DNA of 5,187 nt from Clostridia bacterium (GCA_900770145.1 CAAGJL010000222.1:1-5187); one strand, 5' to 3'. Positions 1-5,187 are shown, counted from the first letter of the stretch. Notes: a model not told the origin generated them from the sequence alone. Translations and numbers: made by a program.

Positions 1-114
1 CGGGCGCGCGGTTTCAACAACAAAGGCATTCTCAATGAGTACCGCAAGCCGAAACTGGCGTACCGTGCGGTCAGGGAATGCTACCTTTCGTTTGCCGAGG
101 AGGAAAAACAATGA
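1..114 (+). CDS. C-terminal end of a probable glycoside hydrolase (GH2-like), 5' truncated
   Basis: Frame 1 is open from the window edge and stops with TGA at 112-114, leaving 37 residues. The segment GFNNKGILNEYRKPKLAY (residues 4-21) resembles the closing part of the TIM barrel in GH2 enzymes such as beta-glucuronidases and beta-galactosidases, where an 'NNKG(I/L)' stretch is followed by 'R-x-PK-x-AY' and a final helix. This is recognition of a short tail only, so the substrate cannot be read, and other clan GH-A families end similarly. The stop overlaps the uxaB start as ATGA (111-114), so the two genes are probably translationally coupled and in one operon. A neighbour that handles tagaturonate and altronate makes a uronic-acid-releasing glycosidase (beta-glucuronidase or beta-galacturonidase type) an attractive inference. 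No signal peptide can be assessed because the N-terminus is missing. Confidence 0.5.
   Translation, partial: RARGFNNKGILNEYRKPKLAYRAVRECYLSFAEEEKQ
97..105 (+). promoter_or_regulatory. Ribosome binding site deciding the uxaB start at 111
   Basis: GAGGAGGAA lies 5 bases before ATG 111 and inside the last codons of the upstream gene. The in-frame ATG at 78 has no comparable purine-rich site and would add 11 residues not expected in front of the nucleotide-binding strand. The start at 111 is therefore preferred. Confidence 0.8.
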
Positions 115-1358
115 CCGAGAAAACGGCGCGCCCGCTGCGCGTATTGCAGTTTGGCGGTGGGGTGTTTCTGCGCGGATTTTTTGACTGGATGCTGCAAAAA
201 GCCAATGACTGTGGTGCGTTTTGCGGGGATGCGCTGATTGTGCGCAGTCGCACCCGCGGGGCGGATCCGCTGGCAGAAAATCATTTTCGTTATACGCATA
301 TCGCGGCGGACGCCACCCATCGTGACGTGACCGAGGTCAACTGCGTGCGCGGCTCCGTGTGCCCGGCAGAGGACTGGGAGGAGTTCCTTTCCACCGCGGA
401 AAACGGCGAGATTGAGGTGGTGGTTTCCAACACCACGGAGCGGGGAATCGAATACCGTCCCTGCCCTTATTTGCCCGAGACCTGCCCGGAAAGTTATCCC
501 GCAAAGCTGACGCACTGGCTCTATCGCCGCTATTCCAAGGGCGGCAAGGGCGTATTGATTCTGCCGCTGGAACTGATTGAGAGAAACGGGGATACCCTGC
601 GGGAATACGTGCTTCGCCACGCGGCGGATTTTGCCCTGCCGGCGGCGTTTGCCGACTGGGTAAGAAGCGAATGCTCTTTTCGCAATACGCTGGTAGACCG
701 CATTGTTTCCGGCTCCCGTGAGGGGGAACCGACCATCAACCGGAGCGAGTATTTTCATCTGTTTGTGATCGAGGGTCAGCCGGATGCCCGCCTGCCGCTT
801 GACAAGGCGGGGCTGAATGTGCGTTTTGTGCCGTCCGTGGTGCCGTTCCGTATCCGCAAGGTGCGGTTGCTCAACGGTGCGCACACCTCGATGATTCCGT
901 ATGCGTTGCTTTTGCACACCGAAACGGTGTTTGACTGTATGCAAAGCCCGGTGCTTTCCGCCCACCTTTCCCGCTGTATGGAGGAAATTATTGTTTCGCT
1001 GGGGGAGGAAAGAGAGGAGGCGGAACGCTACGCCGCCGATGTGTGCGAGCGCTTCCGTAACCCGGAAATCGCACACCGTTGCCGGGCTATTGCGCTTTCC
1101 TCGCTGGCAAAATTCCGCGTGCGCGTGGTGCCCTCCATCCTCGGCTACGCCGAAAAAACCGGCAAGGCACCCACCGCGCTGTTGACGGCGCTTGCCAAAC
1201 TGATTGTGTTTTACAGGACGGACGAGCCGGAGGATGACCCCGAGGACATCCGCCGCGTGCGGGAACTGCCCCTCCCGGAGCTTTTGGCGGATACGGCGCT
1301 TTGGGGGGCGGATCTTTCCCGCTTCGCCGGGGAGGTGAGCGCGCTTGAAAATTCATGA
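111..1358 (+). CDS. uxaB: Tagaturonate reductase (altronate oxidoreductase), UxaB
   Basis: A 415-residue cytosolic NAD-dependent enzyme that reduces D-tagaturonate to D-altronate in galacturonate breakdown. It belongs to the polyol-specific long-chain (mannitol) dehydrogenase family. The N-terminal dinucleotide-binding motif is QFGGGVFLRGF (residues 13-23). Family-typical blocks follow: VSNTTE (105-110), SYPAKLT (128-134), LELIERNGD (153-161), NTLVDRIVSG (192-201) and FHLFVIEG (215-222). The catalytic signature K-x4-N-x2-H is intact as K250, N255, H258 (KVRLLNGAH). The helical C-domain carries ERFRNPEIAH (313-322). Remembered comparison with E. coli UxaB favours UxaB over fructuronate reductase UxuB or mannitol dehydrogenase, and the adjacent uxaA supports this. 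It is about 65 residues shorter than the E. coli protein (483), with the differences at the N-terminus, before the FHLFVI strand and near the C-terminus. The end overlaps uxaA by 14 bases. Confidence 0.9.
   Translation: MTEKTARPLRVLQFGGGVFLRGFFDWMLQKANDCGAFCGDALIVRSRTRGADPLAENHFRYTHIAADATHRDVTEVNCVRGSVCPAEDWEEFLSTAENGEIEVVVSNTTERGIEYRPCPYLPETCPESYPAKLTHWLYRRYSKGGKGVLILPLELIERNGDTLREYVLRHAADFALPAAFADWVRSECSFRNTLVDRIVSGSREGEPTINRSEYFHLFVIEGQPDARLPLDKAGLNVRFVPSVVPFRIRKVRLLNGAHTSMIPYALLLHTETVFDCMQSPVLSAHLSRCMEEIIVSLGEEREEAERYAADVCERFRNPEIAHRCRAIALSSLAKFRVRVVPSILGYAEKTGKAPTALLTALAKLIVFYRTDEPEDDPEDIRRVRELPLPELLADTALWGADLSRFAGEVSALENS
1329..1338 (+). promoter_or_regulatory. Ribosome binding site for the TTG start of uxaA
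   Basis: GGGGAGGTGA sits inside the 3' end of uxaB and ends 6 bases before TTG 1345. It supports the non-ATG start, which yields KIHESDNVEV, the usual beginning of altronate dehydratases. The next in-frame ATG (1411) would delete most of the SAF domain. Confidence 0.75.
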
Positions 1359-2721
1359 AAGCGACAACGTAGAAGTGCGTGCCGACGGGCAAAAATATGC
1401 GCTTACCGCGATGGAAACGGGGGAAACGGTCATCAAATACGGTTTTCCCATCGGCAGGGCAACCCGAAAGATTGCCGCCGGGGAGAAGATTAGCCCCGCA
1501 AACCTGCACAGCGCGCTCTCCGGCAACGGGGAGTGGCAGTACCGCAAAGGCGCCGCGGTCGCCCCCACAGGCGAGGCGCGGTATTTTGAGGGGTATTTGC
1601 GCAAAGACGGGCGCGCGGGCATCCGCAACGGGTTGTGGATTATCCCCACGGTCGGCTGTGTCAACGGGATTGCGCGGGCGCTTGCCGCCAGATGCGGCGC
1701 TACGGCGCTGACGCACCCTTACGGTTGCTCTCAACTGGGGGATGACCTGCAATGCACAAGACGCACGCTGGCGGCGCTGGCAAAACACCCGAACGCCGGG
1801 GGCGTGCTTTTGCTGGGGCTTGGATGTGAGAACAATACCATGGACAGCATGCGCGCGGCGCTGGGGGATTATGACCCCGAACGGGTGCGGTTTCTCACGG
1901 TGCAGGACGTGGAAGACGAACTGGCGGCAGGGGAGAAGATTCTCGCGGAACTGCGTGCGATACTATCTGCTGACAAAAAACAAAAAATCCCGTTTTCCGC
2001 ACTACGTATCGGGGTGAAATGCGGCGGGAGCGACGGATACAGCGGGATTACGGCAAACCCTGCCGTGGGGCGCGTTTCGGATACGTTTTACGCCGCGGGC
2101 GCCAGTGTGTTGATGTGCGAAACGCCGGAGGTGTTCGGCGCGGAGGAGTTGCTCTTTTCCCGCGCAAAATCCGAGGCGGTTTTTGAAGAATGCAGCAGGA
2201 CGGTGCGCGAATTCCGCCAATATTTCATCGACCACGGGGAGCCGATTTCGGAAAACCCCTCCCCCGGAAACATCGCGGGCGGGATTACCACCCTGGAGGA
2301 AAAATCGCTTGGCTGTGTGCAGAAGGCGGGGCGGCTTCCGCTTTGCGGCACGCTGCCGCCGGGCGCGGAACCCGCCGACGGACAGGGGCTATATCTGGTG
2401 CCGGGGCCGGGGAACGATATGGTTTCCTCCACGCTGCTGGCGGCGGCAGGGGCACAACTGATTCTTTTTACCACGGGCAGGGGCACGCCGTTTGTCGCGC
2501 CCGTGCCGACGCTGAAAATCGCCTCCAACAGCGCGCTTGCCGAAAAGAAACCGCACTGGATCGATTTTAACGCCGGGGCGTTGATCAACGGCGAAACAAT
2601 GGAAAAAACGGCGGGGGAACTGTTTTCTCTGTGTGAAAAAACACTGAACGGCGCGCTTACCGCCGGGGAGCGGAACGGATACGCCGACATTGCCCTGTTC
2701 AAAAACGGGGTCACGCTTTGA
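1345..2721 (+). CDS. uxaA: Altronate dehydratase, UxaA (TTG start)
   Basis: A 458-residue cytosolic iron-dependent lyase of the UxaA/GarD family that dehydrates D-altronate to 2-keto-3-deoxy-D-gluconate, directly after UxaB. Residues 1-60 form an SAF-type domain (KIHESDNVEV; VIKYGFPIG at 29-37). A linker leads to the main domain from about 80, with RNGLWIIPTVGCVNGIAR (94-111), YGCSQLGDD (126-134), GLGCENN (158-164), CGGSDGYSGITANP (226-239), ENPSPGN (303-309), GGITTLEEKSLGC (312-324), PGPGND (353-358) and STGRGTP-like TTGRGTP (376-382). The C-terminus FKNGVTL is typical. These blocks match E. coli UxaA almost word for word from memory. UxaA is preferred over galactarate dehydratase GarD by length and by neighbour. 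Oddities are a TTG start, an SAF domain about 25 residues shorter than in E. coli, and Q16 where the family usually has His in 'GHK-x-AL'. The next gene starts 9 bases downstream. Confidence 0.93.
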   Translation: MKIHESDNVEVRADGQKYALTAMETGETVIKYGFPIGRATRKIAAGEKISPANLHSALSGNGEWQYRKGAAVAPTGEARYFEGYLRKDGRAGIRNGLWIIPTVGCVNGIARALAARCGATALTHPYGCSQLGDDLQCTRRTLAALAKHPNAGGVLLLGLGCENNTMDSMRAALGDYDPERVRFLTVQDVEDELAAGEKILAELRAILSADKKQKIPFSALRIGVKCGGSDGYSGITANPAVGRVSDTFYAAGASVLMCETPEVFGAEELLFSRAKSEAVFEECSRTVREFRQYFIDHGEPISENPSPGNIAGGITTLEEKSLGCVQKAGRLPLCGTLPPGAEPADGQGLYLVPGPGNDMVSSTLLAAAGAQLILFTTGRGTPFVAPVPTLKIASNSALAEKKPHWIDFNAGALINGETMEKTAGELFSLCEKTLNGALTAGERNGYADIALFKNGVTL

Positions 2722-2730
2722 GGGGGTTGT

Positions 2731-3900
2731 ATGGAAAATTTTATTGCAGATGTGCCGATGGAGCATCGGATTCTCACGCCGGAGGACGGCGCGCAGTATT
2801 TTTTCGGATATTATGATATGAGGGCGGACGACGGCACAGGCAGGCATCTTTGTCACCGTGTGTCGTTTGCCGACCGATTGCCCGCGGAAACCGACGTTGC
2901 GGAATTAGGGTATTTGCAGGATCGCCGGTTTTTCCCGTTTGCCGCCACCACGGCGTGGAATTTTCAGCAAGGGGCGATGCTCGAGTATCATCCGAGCGAA
3001 AAAAACACCGTGTTTTTCAACACGGTAAAGGACGGGGCGCTTGCCACGGCTATTTTGAATTTTGAAACCGGCGCGGTGCGCTATGCCGACCGACCGACGG
3101 CGTGTCACTCTCCGGACGGGCGCTGGGGGCTTTCCGTCCATTTCGGCAGAATTTTTGATTTCCGCCCCGGTTACGGTTATGCGGGCTTTCCGGATCGGAA
3201 CGCCGCAGTGCCGGCGCCCGCGGATGACGGCGTTTTTCTGACCGACCTTGCGGGCGGCACCTCGCGGATGTTATTCAGCCTTGCGGAACTTGCACCGATT
3301 TCCGGGTTTTCCGCAGGGGAGAAGTTGCTCGTCAATCATATCACCTTTTCGCCCGACAGCGACCGGTTTTTGTTTCTCTTGCGTAATTTCCCCGACGGTA
3401 AGACCCCGTGGCTGACCACGCTGATGGTGGGGGATCGCACCGGGCAGGTGCGCCCGGTGTTGCGCGCCACCTATGTGTCGCATTATTACTGGCTGAGCGA
3501 CACGGAAATCGTGGCGCATTGCACGGTGCCCGCCCTGAGTGAGAAAAAGAGCATGTACTGCCTGAACGTGCTGACCGGGGCGGCAACCGAGTATGATATG
3601 CCGTATTTCGGGCAGTACCCGAACGGGGATATTCATTGCCGGTTGTCGGCGGACGGAGAAGCGATTATCGGGGACGGGTATGAATTCGGAGGCTATCGGC
3701 GGTTGATGGAATACCGGATTGCCACGGGCGAGTCACGGGAGCTGTTTGCGGCAAGATCGCCCAAACCCGTGTGCCTTGATATCCGGTGCGACCTGCACGC
3801 CCGCCCGGTCAGCGGCGGGTGGGTCAGTTATGATACCACCGAAAACGGCAGGCGGGAAGTTGCTGCCGTGCGCCGCCTTGCGGCGGGGTCGATTGGCTGA
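2731..3900 (+). CDS. Oligogalacturonate-lyase-like (PL22-like) beta-propeller protein, function unproven
   Basis: A 389-residue protein without signal peptide or membrane segments, so probably cytosolic. Repeated strands around 'SPDG'-like turns (HSPDG 126-130, FSPDSDRF 206-213, LSADGEAIIGDG 305-316) indicate a seven-bladed propeller. It belongs to a widespread, poorly characterised family marked by HRVSFADRLP (42-51), WNFQQGAML (76-84), FRPGYGYAG (144-152) and RCDLHAR (352-358). By-eye comparison with remembered Dickeya oligogalacturonate lyase pairs VNH (H203) with its LGH, SHYYW (H251) with THEFW (catalytic base H242), DIHC (H302) with CSHL (metal ligand H287) and D354/H356 with metal ligands H353/H355. 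Oligogalacturonate lyase cleaves short pectin oligomers by Mn-dependent beta-elimination. A similar lyase role on uronate disaccharides fits uxaBA upstream, but the substrate is inference. The ribosome site is AGGGGG, about 5 bases before ATG 2731. It appears to be the last gene of the operon, since hairpins and a convergent gene follow. Confidence 0.65.
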   Translation: MENFIADVPMEHRILTPEDGAQYFFGYYDMRADDGTGRHLCHRVSFADRLPAETDVAELGYLQDRRFFPFAATTAWNFQQGAMLEYHPSEKNTVFFNTVKDGALATAILNFETGAVRYADRPTACHSPDGRWGLSVHFGRIFDFRPGYGYAGFPDRNAAVPAPADDGVFLTDLAGGTSRMLFSLAELAPISGFSAGEKLLVNHITFSPDSDRFLFLLRNFPDGKTPWLTTLMVGDRTGQVRPVLRATYVSHYYWLSDTEIVAHCTVPALSEKKSMYCLNVLTGAATEYDMPYFGQYPNGDIHCRLSADGEAIIGDGYEFGGYRRLMEYRIATGESRELFAARSPKPVCLDIRCDLHARPVSGGWVSYDTTENGRREVAAVRRLAAGSIG

Positions 3901-3957
3901 CACGGCACACATCCAACATTCCGGCATCAGCTGCCCAAAAGTTTTTCGGGGAGTGGG

Positions 3958-3985
3958 GAGGGGGCTTTTTTCAAAAAGCCCCCTC
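3958..3985 (+). terminator. Strong hairpin after the operon, probable terminator or dispersed intergenic repeat
   Basis: GAGGGGGCTTTTT (3958-3970) and AAAAAGCCCCCTC (3973-3985) are perfect 13-base inverse complements with only TC between, so the real loop would be slightly larger. The T run lies inside the stem rather than after it, and no U-tract follows on either strand. This is not a classical intrinsic terminator. Its place between convergent genes suggests it could stop or stabilise both transcripts. The preceding AAAAGTTTTTCGGGGAG is a companion sequence I have seen with such hairpins in Clostridia; that recall is unverified. Confidence 0.6.
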
Positions 3986-4006
3986 TTGCGTATCCCTGCC
4001 GCTCAT

Positions 4007-4033
4007 GCTTGCCTCCTCCCGGAGGGGGCAAGC
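4007..4033. terminator. Second hairpin next to the dapF 3' end, possible terminator
   Basis: GCTTGCCTCCTCC (4007-4019) can pair with GGAGGGGGCAAGC (4021-4033), with one T-G wobble at 4014/4026 and a minimal loop. It lies 16 bases beyond the dapF stop and about 20 bases from the first hairpin. It also lacks a T run in either direction, so a Rho-independent role is uncertain. 3' end protection or a factor-assisted stop for dapF is possible. Confidence 0.45.
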
Positions 4034-4048
4034 CCCTGCGCCCTGCAA

Positions 4049-4903
4049 TCAGCAATCAATCTCCCCGGTAAACACTTCGGTGGCAGGGCCGGTCATCTGC
4101 ACGCCGTCGTCCGTGTAAACAATCGTCAGCTCTCCTCCGCGCAGGCGAACCGTGATCGGCTCGCCTTTCTTTTTGAGCCCGGTTTCCACCGCGGCAACCG
4201 CCGCGGCACAGGCGCCGGTGCCGCAGGCATACGTCTCCCCGCTTCCGCGTTCAAAGACCCGCATACGCAGGGTGCCGTCTGGCAGCAGTTTCACAAACTC
4301 GGTGTTTACCCGCTCCGGAAAGAGCGGGTCAGCCTCAAATTTCGGTCCCAATGAGTCCATCTCAAAATGGTCGATATCAAAATCCTTCCAGTCGTTGGTA
4401 AAAAGCACGCAGTGCGGGTTTCCCATGCTGACGCAGGTGATGCGGTACCTCCCGCCTGCCACGTCCGTTTCGCGGTCTGCAATCTTTTCCCCCTCCAAGC
4501 GCACCGGCAGTGATTCCGGGTTCAGCGCCGCCTTGCCCATATCCACCCGTACGGTTTTCACCTTGCCGTTTTCCGGGTGCAACGTCAGGTGTTTGACGCC
4601 CGAAAGCGTTTCGATATCCAGCTCGGTTTTTTCGGTGATTTTGTGGTCAAAAAGATATTTACCCACACAACGTATCGCGTTTCCGCACATTTTGCCCTCG
4701 CTGCCGTCTGCGTTGAACATCCGCATTTTCGCGTCCGCTACGGTGGAGGGGCAGATCAGCACAATGCCGTCCCCCCCGATGCCGAAGTGCCGGTCGGAGA
4801 GAATAATCGAGAGTGTTTCGGGGTCGTAAAGATCGTTTTCCAGACAGTCAAAATAAATGTAATCATTGCCGCAGCCGTGCATTTTGACAAATTTGCGCTT
4901 CAT
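4049..4903 (-). CDS. dapF: Diaminopimelate epimerase, DapF
   Basis: A 284-residue cytosolic cofactor-free racemase that interconverts LL- and meso-diaminopimelate, the late step that supplies lysine and peptidoglycan. The start at 4903 gives MKRKFVKMHGCGNDYIYF, the standard beginning, and is preceded by AAAGGAG 6 bases upstream. The longer frame from 4975 would begin upstream of the predicted transcription start, so it is rejected. Both catalytic cysteines are present: C73 in MCGNAIRC and C227 in ACGTGAC. Substrate-contact blocks are GCGNDY (10-15), FNADGSEG (63-70), GNPHCV (161-166) and ERGSGET (218-224). The two-fold pseudo-repeat and length fit the family (about 270-285). It is transcribed alone and converges on the uronate operon. 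A perfect sigma-A promoter lies upstream, suggesting strong constitutive expression. No functional link to the uronate genes is visible. Confidence 0.97.
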   Translation of the reverse strand: MKRKFVKMHGCGNDYIYFDCLENDLYDPETLSIILSDRHFGIGGDGIVLICPSTVADAKMRMFNADGSEGKMCGNAIRCVGKYLFDHKITEKTELDIETLSGVKHLTLHPENGKVKTVRVDMGKAALNPESLPVRLEGEKIADRETDVAGGRYRITCVSMGNPHCVLFTNDWKDFDIDHFEMDSLGPKFEADPLFPERVNTEFVKLLPDGTLRMRVFERGSGETYACGTGACAAAVAAVETGLKKKGEPITVRLRGGELTIVYTDDGVQMTGPATEVFTGEIDC

Positions 4904-4919
4904 AAATACTCCTTTCACC

Positions 4920-4972
4920 GTAGACGACAGGCGCCGCCCGCACCGATATAATAAAAGGTGCTTCCGGTCTAC
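4920..4972 (-). other. Foldable dapF leader, possible three-way-junction RNA
   Basis: In the predicted dapF leader, GTAGAC (4972-4967) can pair with GTCTAC (4925-4920). This encloses GCACC/GGTGC (4961-4957 with 4944-4940, 12-base loop) and a weak GGGC/GCCT stem (about 4939-4929). The outer stem begins at the predicted first transcribed base and ends 5 bases before the AAAGGAG ribosome site. I recognise no known riboswitch; it is too short for a lysine riboswitch. It may only be chance complementarity in a GC-rich leader. Confidence 0.35.
4924..4952 (+). promoter_or_regulatory. Possible + strand promoter for the gene at 5040
   Basis: TATAAT at 4947-4952 has a 4-of-6 -35 match (ACGACA, 4924-4929) at 17 bases. 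Transcription would start near 4959 and run over the dapF promoter, with a leader of about 80 bases. The -10 is perfect but the -35 is weak. Confidence 0.4.
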
Positions 4973-4977
4973 CAAAA

Positions 4978-5006
4978 ATTATACGCAATTGCACACCTTT
5001 TGTCAA
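4978..5006 (-). promoter_or_regulatory. Perfect-consensus sigma-A promoter of dapF
   Basis: Read on the - strand, TTGACA (5006-5001) is followed by a 17-base spacer and TATAAT (4983-4978). Both hexamers and the spacing are ideal. Transcription should start at about 4972, giving a leader of about 70 bases before the dapF ATG at 4903. Confidence 0.88.
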
Positions 5007-5039
5007 GCGGGCGTGCGCCGGAGGCGGAAAGGAGAAAAA

Positions 5040-5187
5040 ATGGCACAGATTTTGTGCAAAATGGAATTGGACGTGGCAGAGTGCGCACCCGGCGTGATGA
5101 TTATGGCAAAGCAGGGGGATTTCGGCTCCCGCTTTGTGCAGGTACGGCTGATGTCACACCGGGTGCCTTTGTTTAAGATCGGAAGAG
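5040..5187 (+). CDS. 5' end of a possible phage baseplate/tail-type protein (BppU N-terminal-like), 3' truncated
   Basis: ATG 5040 follows GGAAAGGAG with a 5-base gap, and the frame stays open to the window end (49 codons). Residues 46-49 overlap adapter sequence, so only the first 45 are trustworthy. The stretch AKQGDFGSRFVQVRL (23-37), followed by a polar turn and VP, resembles the N-terminal beta-sandwich of phage upper-baseplate (BppU) and related tail proteins, where 'KQGD-x-x-SR' precedes a strand ending in 'L-x-x-x-G-x-P'. The match is short and from memory, so the product is tentative. If right, a phage remnant or a domesticated tail module sits beside dapF. It is divergent from dapF with 136 bases between starts. 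No hydrophobic signal sequence is visible. Confidence 0.45.
   Translation, partial: MAQILCKMELDVAECAPGVMIMAKQGDFGSRFVQVRLMSHRVPLFKIGR
5176..5187. other. Illumina adapter remnant at the contig end
   Basis: The last 12 bases, AGATCGGAAGAG, are identical to the start of the Illumina TruSeq universal adapter. An exact match placed precisely at the sequence end indicates untrimmed adapter rather than genomic DNA. Confidence 0.9.

Noticed and set aside
78..110. Upstream ATG extending uxaB by 11 residues
   Set aside because: It has no ribosome site, lies deep inside the preceding gene, and the ATG at 111 has an excellent site and the expected N-terminus.
81..1076. Long open frame of 331 codons on the - strand
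   Set aside because: It lies wholly antisense to uxaB, has an arginine/histidine-rich composition typical of shadow frames in GC-rich DNA, and shows no recognisable motif.
1087..1788. Open frame on the - strand across the uxaB/uxaA junction
   Set aside because: It is antisense to two well-identified genes, is rich in Pro, Arg and Ala, and has no motif; a shadow frame.
2088..2777. Open frame of 229 codons on the - strand over the 3' part of uxaA
   Set aside because: Low-complexity Ser/Pro composition, no ribosome site noted, and it is opposite highly conserved UxaA coding sequence.
3719..4354. Open frame of 211 codons on the + strand across the convergent gap
   Set aside because: It runs out of frame through the propeller gene end, both hairpins and the antisense of dapF, so it cannot be a real conserved gene.
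4152..4829. Open frame of 225 codons on the + strand
   Set aside because: It is entirely antisense to dapF and has shadow-like Ser/Pro composition.
4904..4975. N-terminal extension of dapF by 24 residues
   Set aside because: Its ATG would lie at or before the predicted transcription start, has no ribosome site, and the extension is not part of the DapF family.
4903..5040. Lysine riboswitch upstream of dapF
   Set aside because: The predicted leader is only about 70 bases, far shorter than a lysine riboswitch, and none of its conserved core is recognisable.
4958..5176. Open frame of 72 codons on the + strand ending near the window edge
   Set aside because: It overlaps the promoter region, lacks a ribosome site, and its stop is partly made by adapter bases; the frame from 5040 has the real ribosome site.
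1..5187. CRISPR array, tRNA, rRNA, transposase or insertion-sequence ends
   Set aside because: No regularly spaced direct repeats, tRNA-like cloverleaf, rRNA segment or transposase motif was seen on either strand.

Overview
The window is GC-rich bacterial DNA, densely packed and with strong Shine-Dalgarno sites. The most likely source is a Gram-positive Clostridia/Oscillospiraceae-type gut anaerobe. This rests on the GC-rich Firmicutes-like proteins, the AAAGGAG-type ribosome sites and a long intergenic G/C hairpin of a kind I associate with such genomes. The assignment is inference. The last 12 bases match the Illumina adapter, so this looks like one contig from a short-read (probably metagenomic) assembly.

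Left part (1-3900, + strand): a tight catabolic operon. It opens with the last 37 codons of a probable glycoside hydrolase (GH2-like tail). Next come tagaturonate reductase (uxaB), altronate dehydratase (uxaA) and a 389-residue beta-propeller protein that resembles oligogalacturonate lyase (PL22). Junctions are an ATGA overlap, a 14-base overlap into a TTG start, and a 9-base gap. UxaB and UxaA turn D-tagaturonate into D-altronate and then 2-keto-3-deoxygluconate, the galacturonate branch of hexuronate catabolism. With a glycosidase upstream and a lyase-like propeller downstream, the operon probably processes uronic-acid-containing oligosaccharides such as pectin fragments. The isomerase uxaC, the KDG kinase/aldolase and the transporter are not in the window.

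Middle (3901-4048): a gap of about 150 bases between convergent genes. It holds two strong hairpins and no gene.

Right part: dapF (diaminopimelate epimerase, lysine and cell-wall synthesis) on the - strand. It has a perfect-consensus sigma-A promoter and a short leader that can fold. Facing it is the 5' end of a gene resembling the N-terminus of phage baseplate/tail proteins (BppU-like), with its own weaker promoter. The predicted divergent transcripts overlap at their 5' ends.

The most interesting items are the PL22-like protein of unproven activity inside a uxaBA operon, the shortened UxaA N-domain with a substituted conserved histidine, the head-to-head control region of dapF, and the adapter at the contig end.
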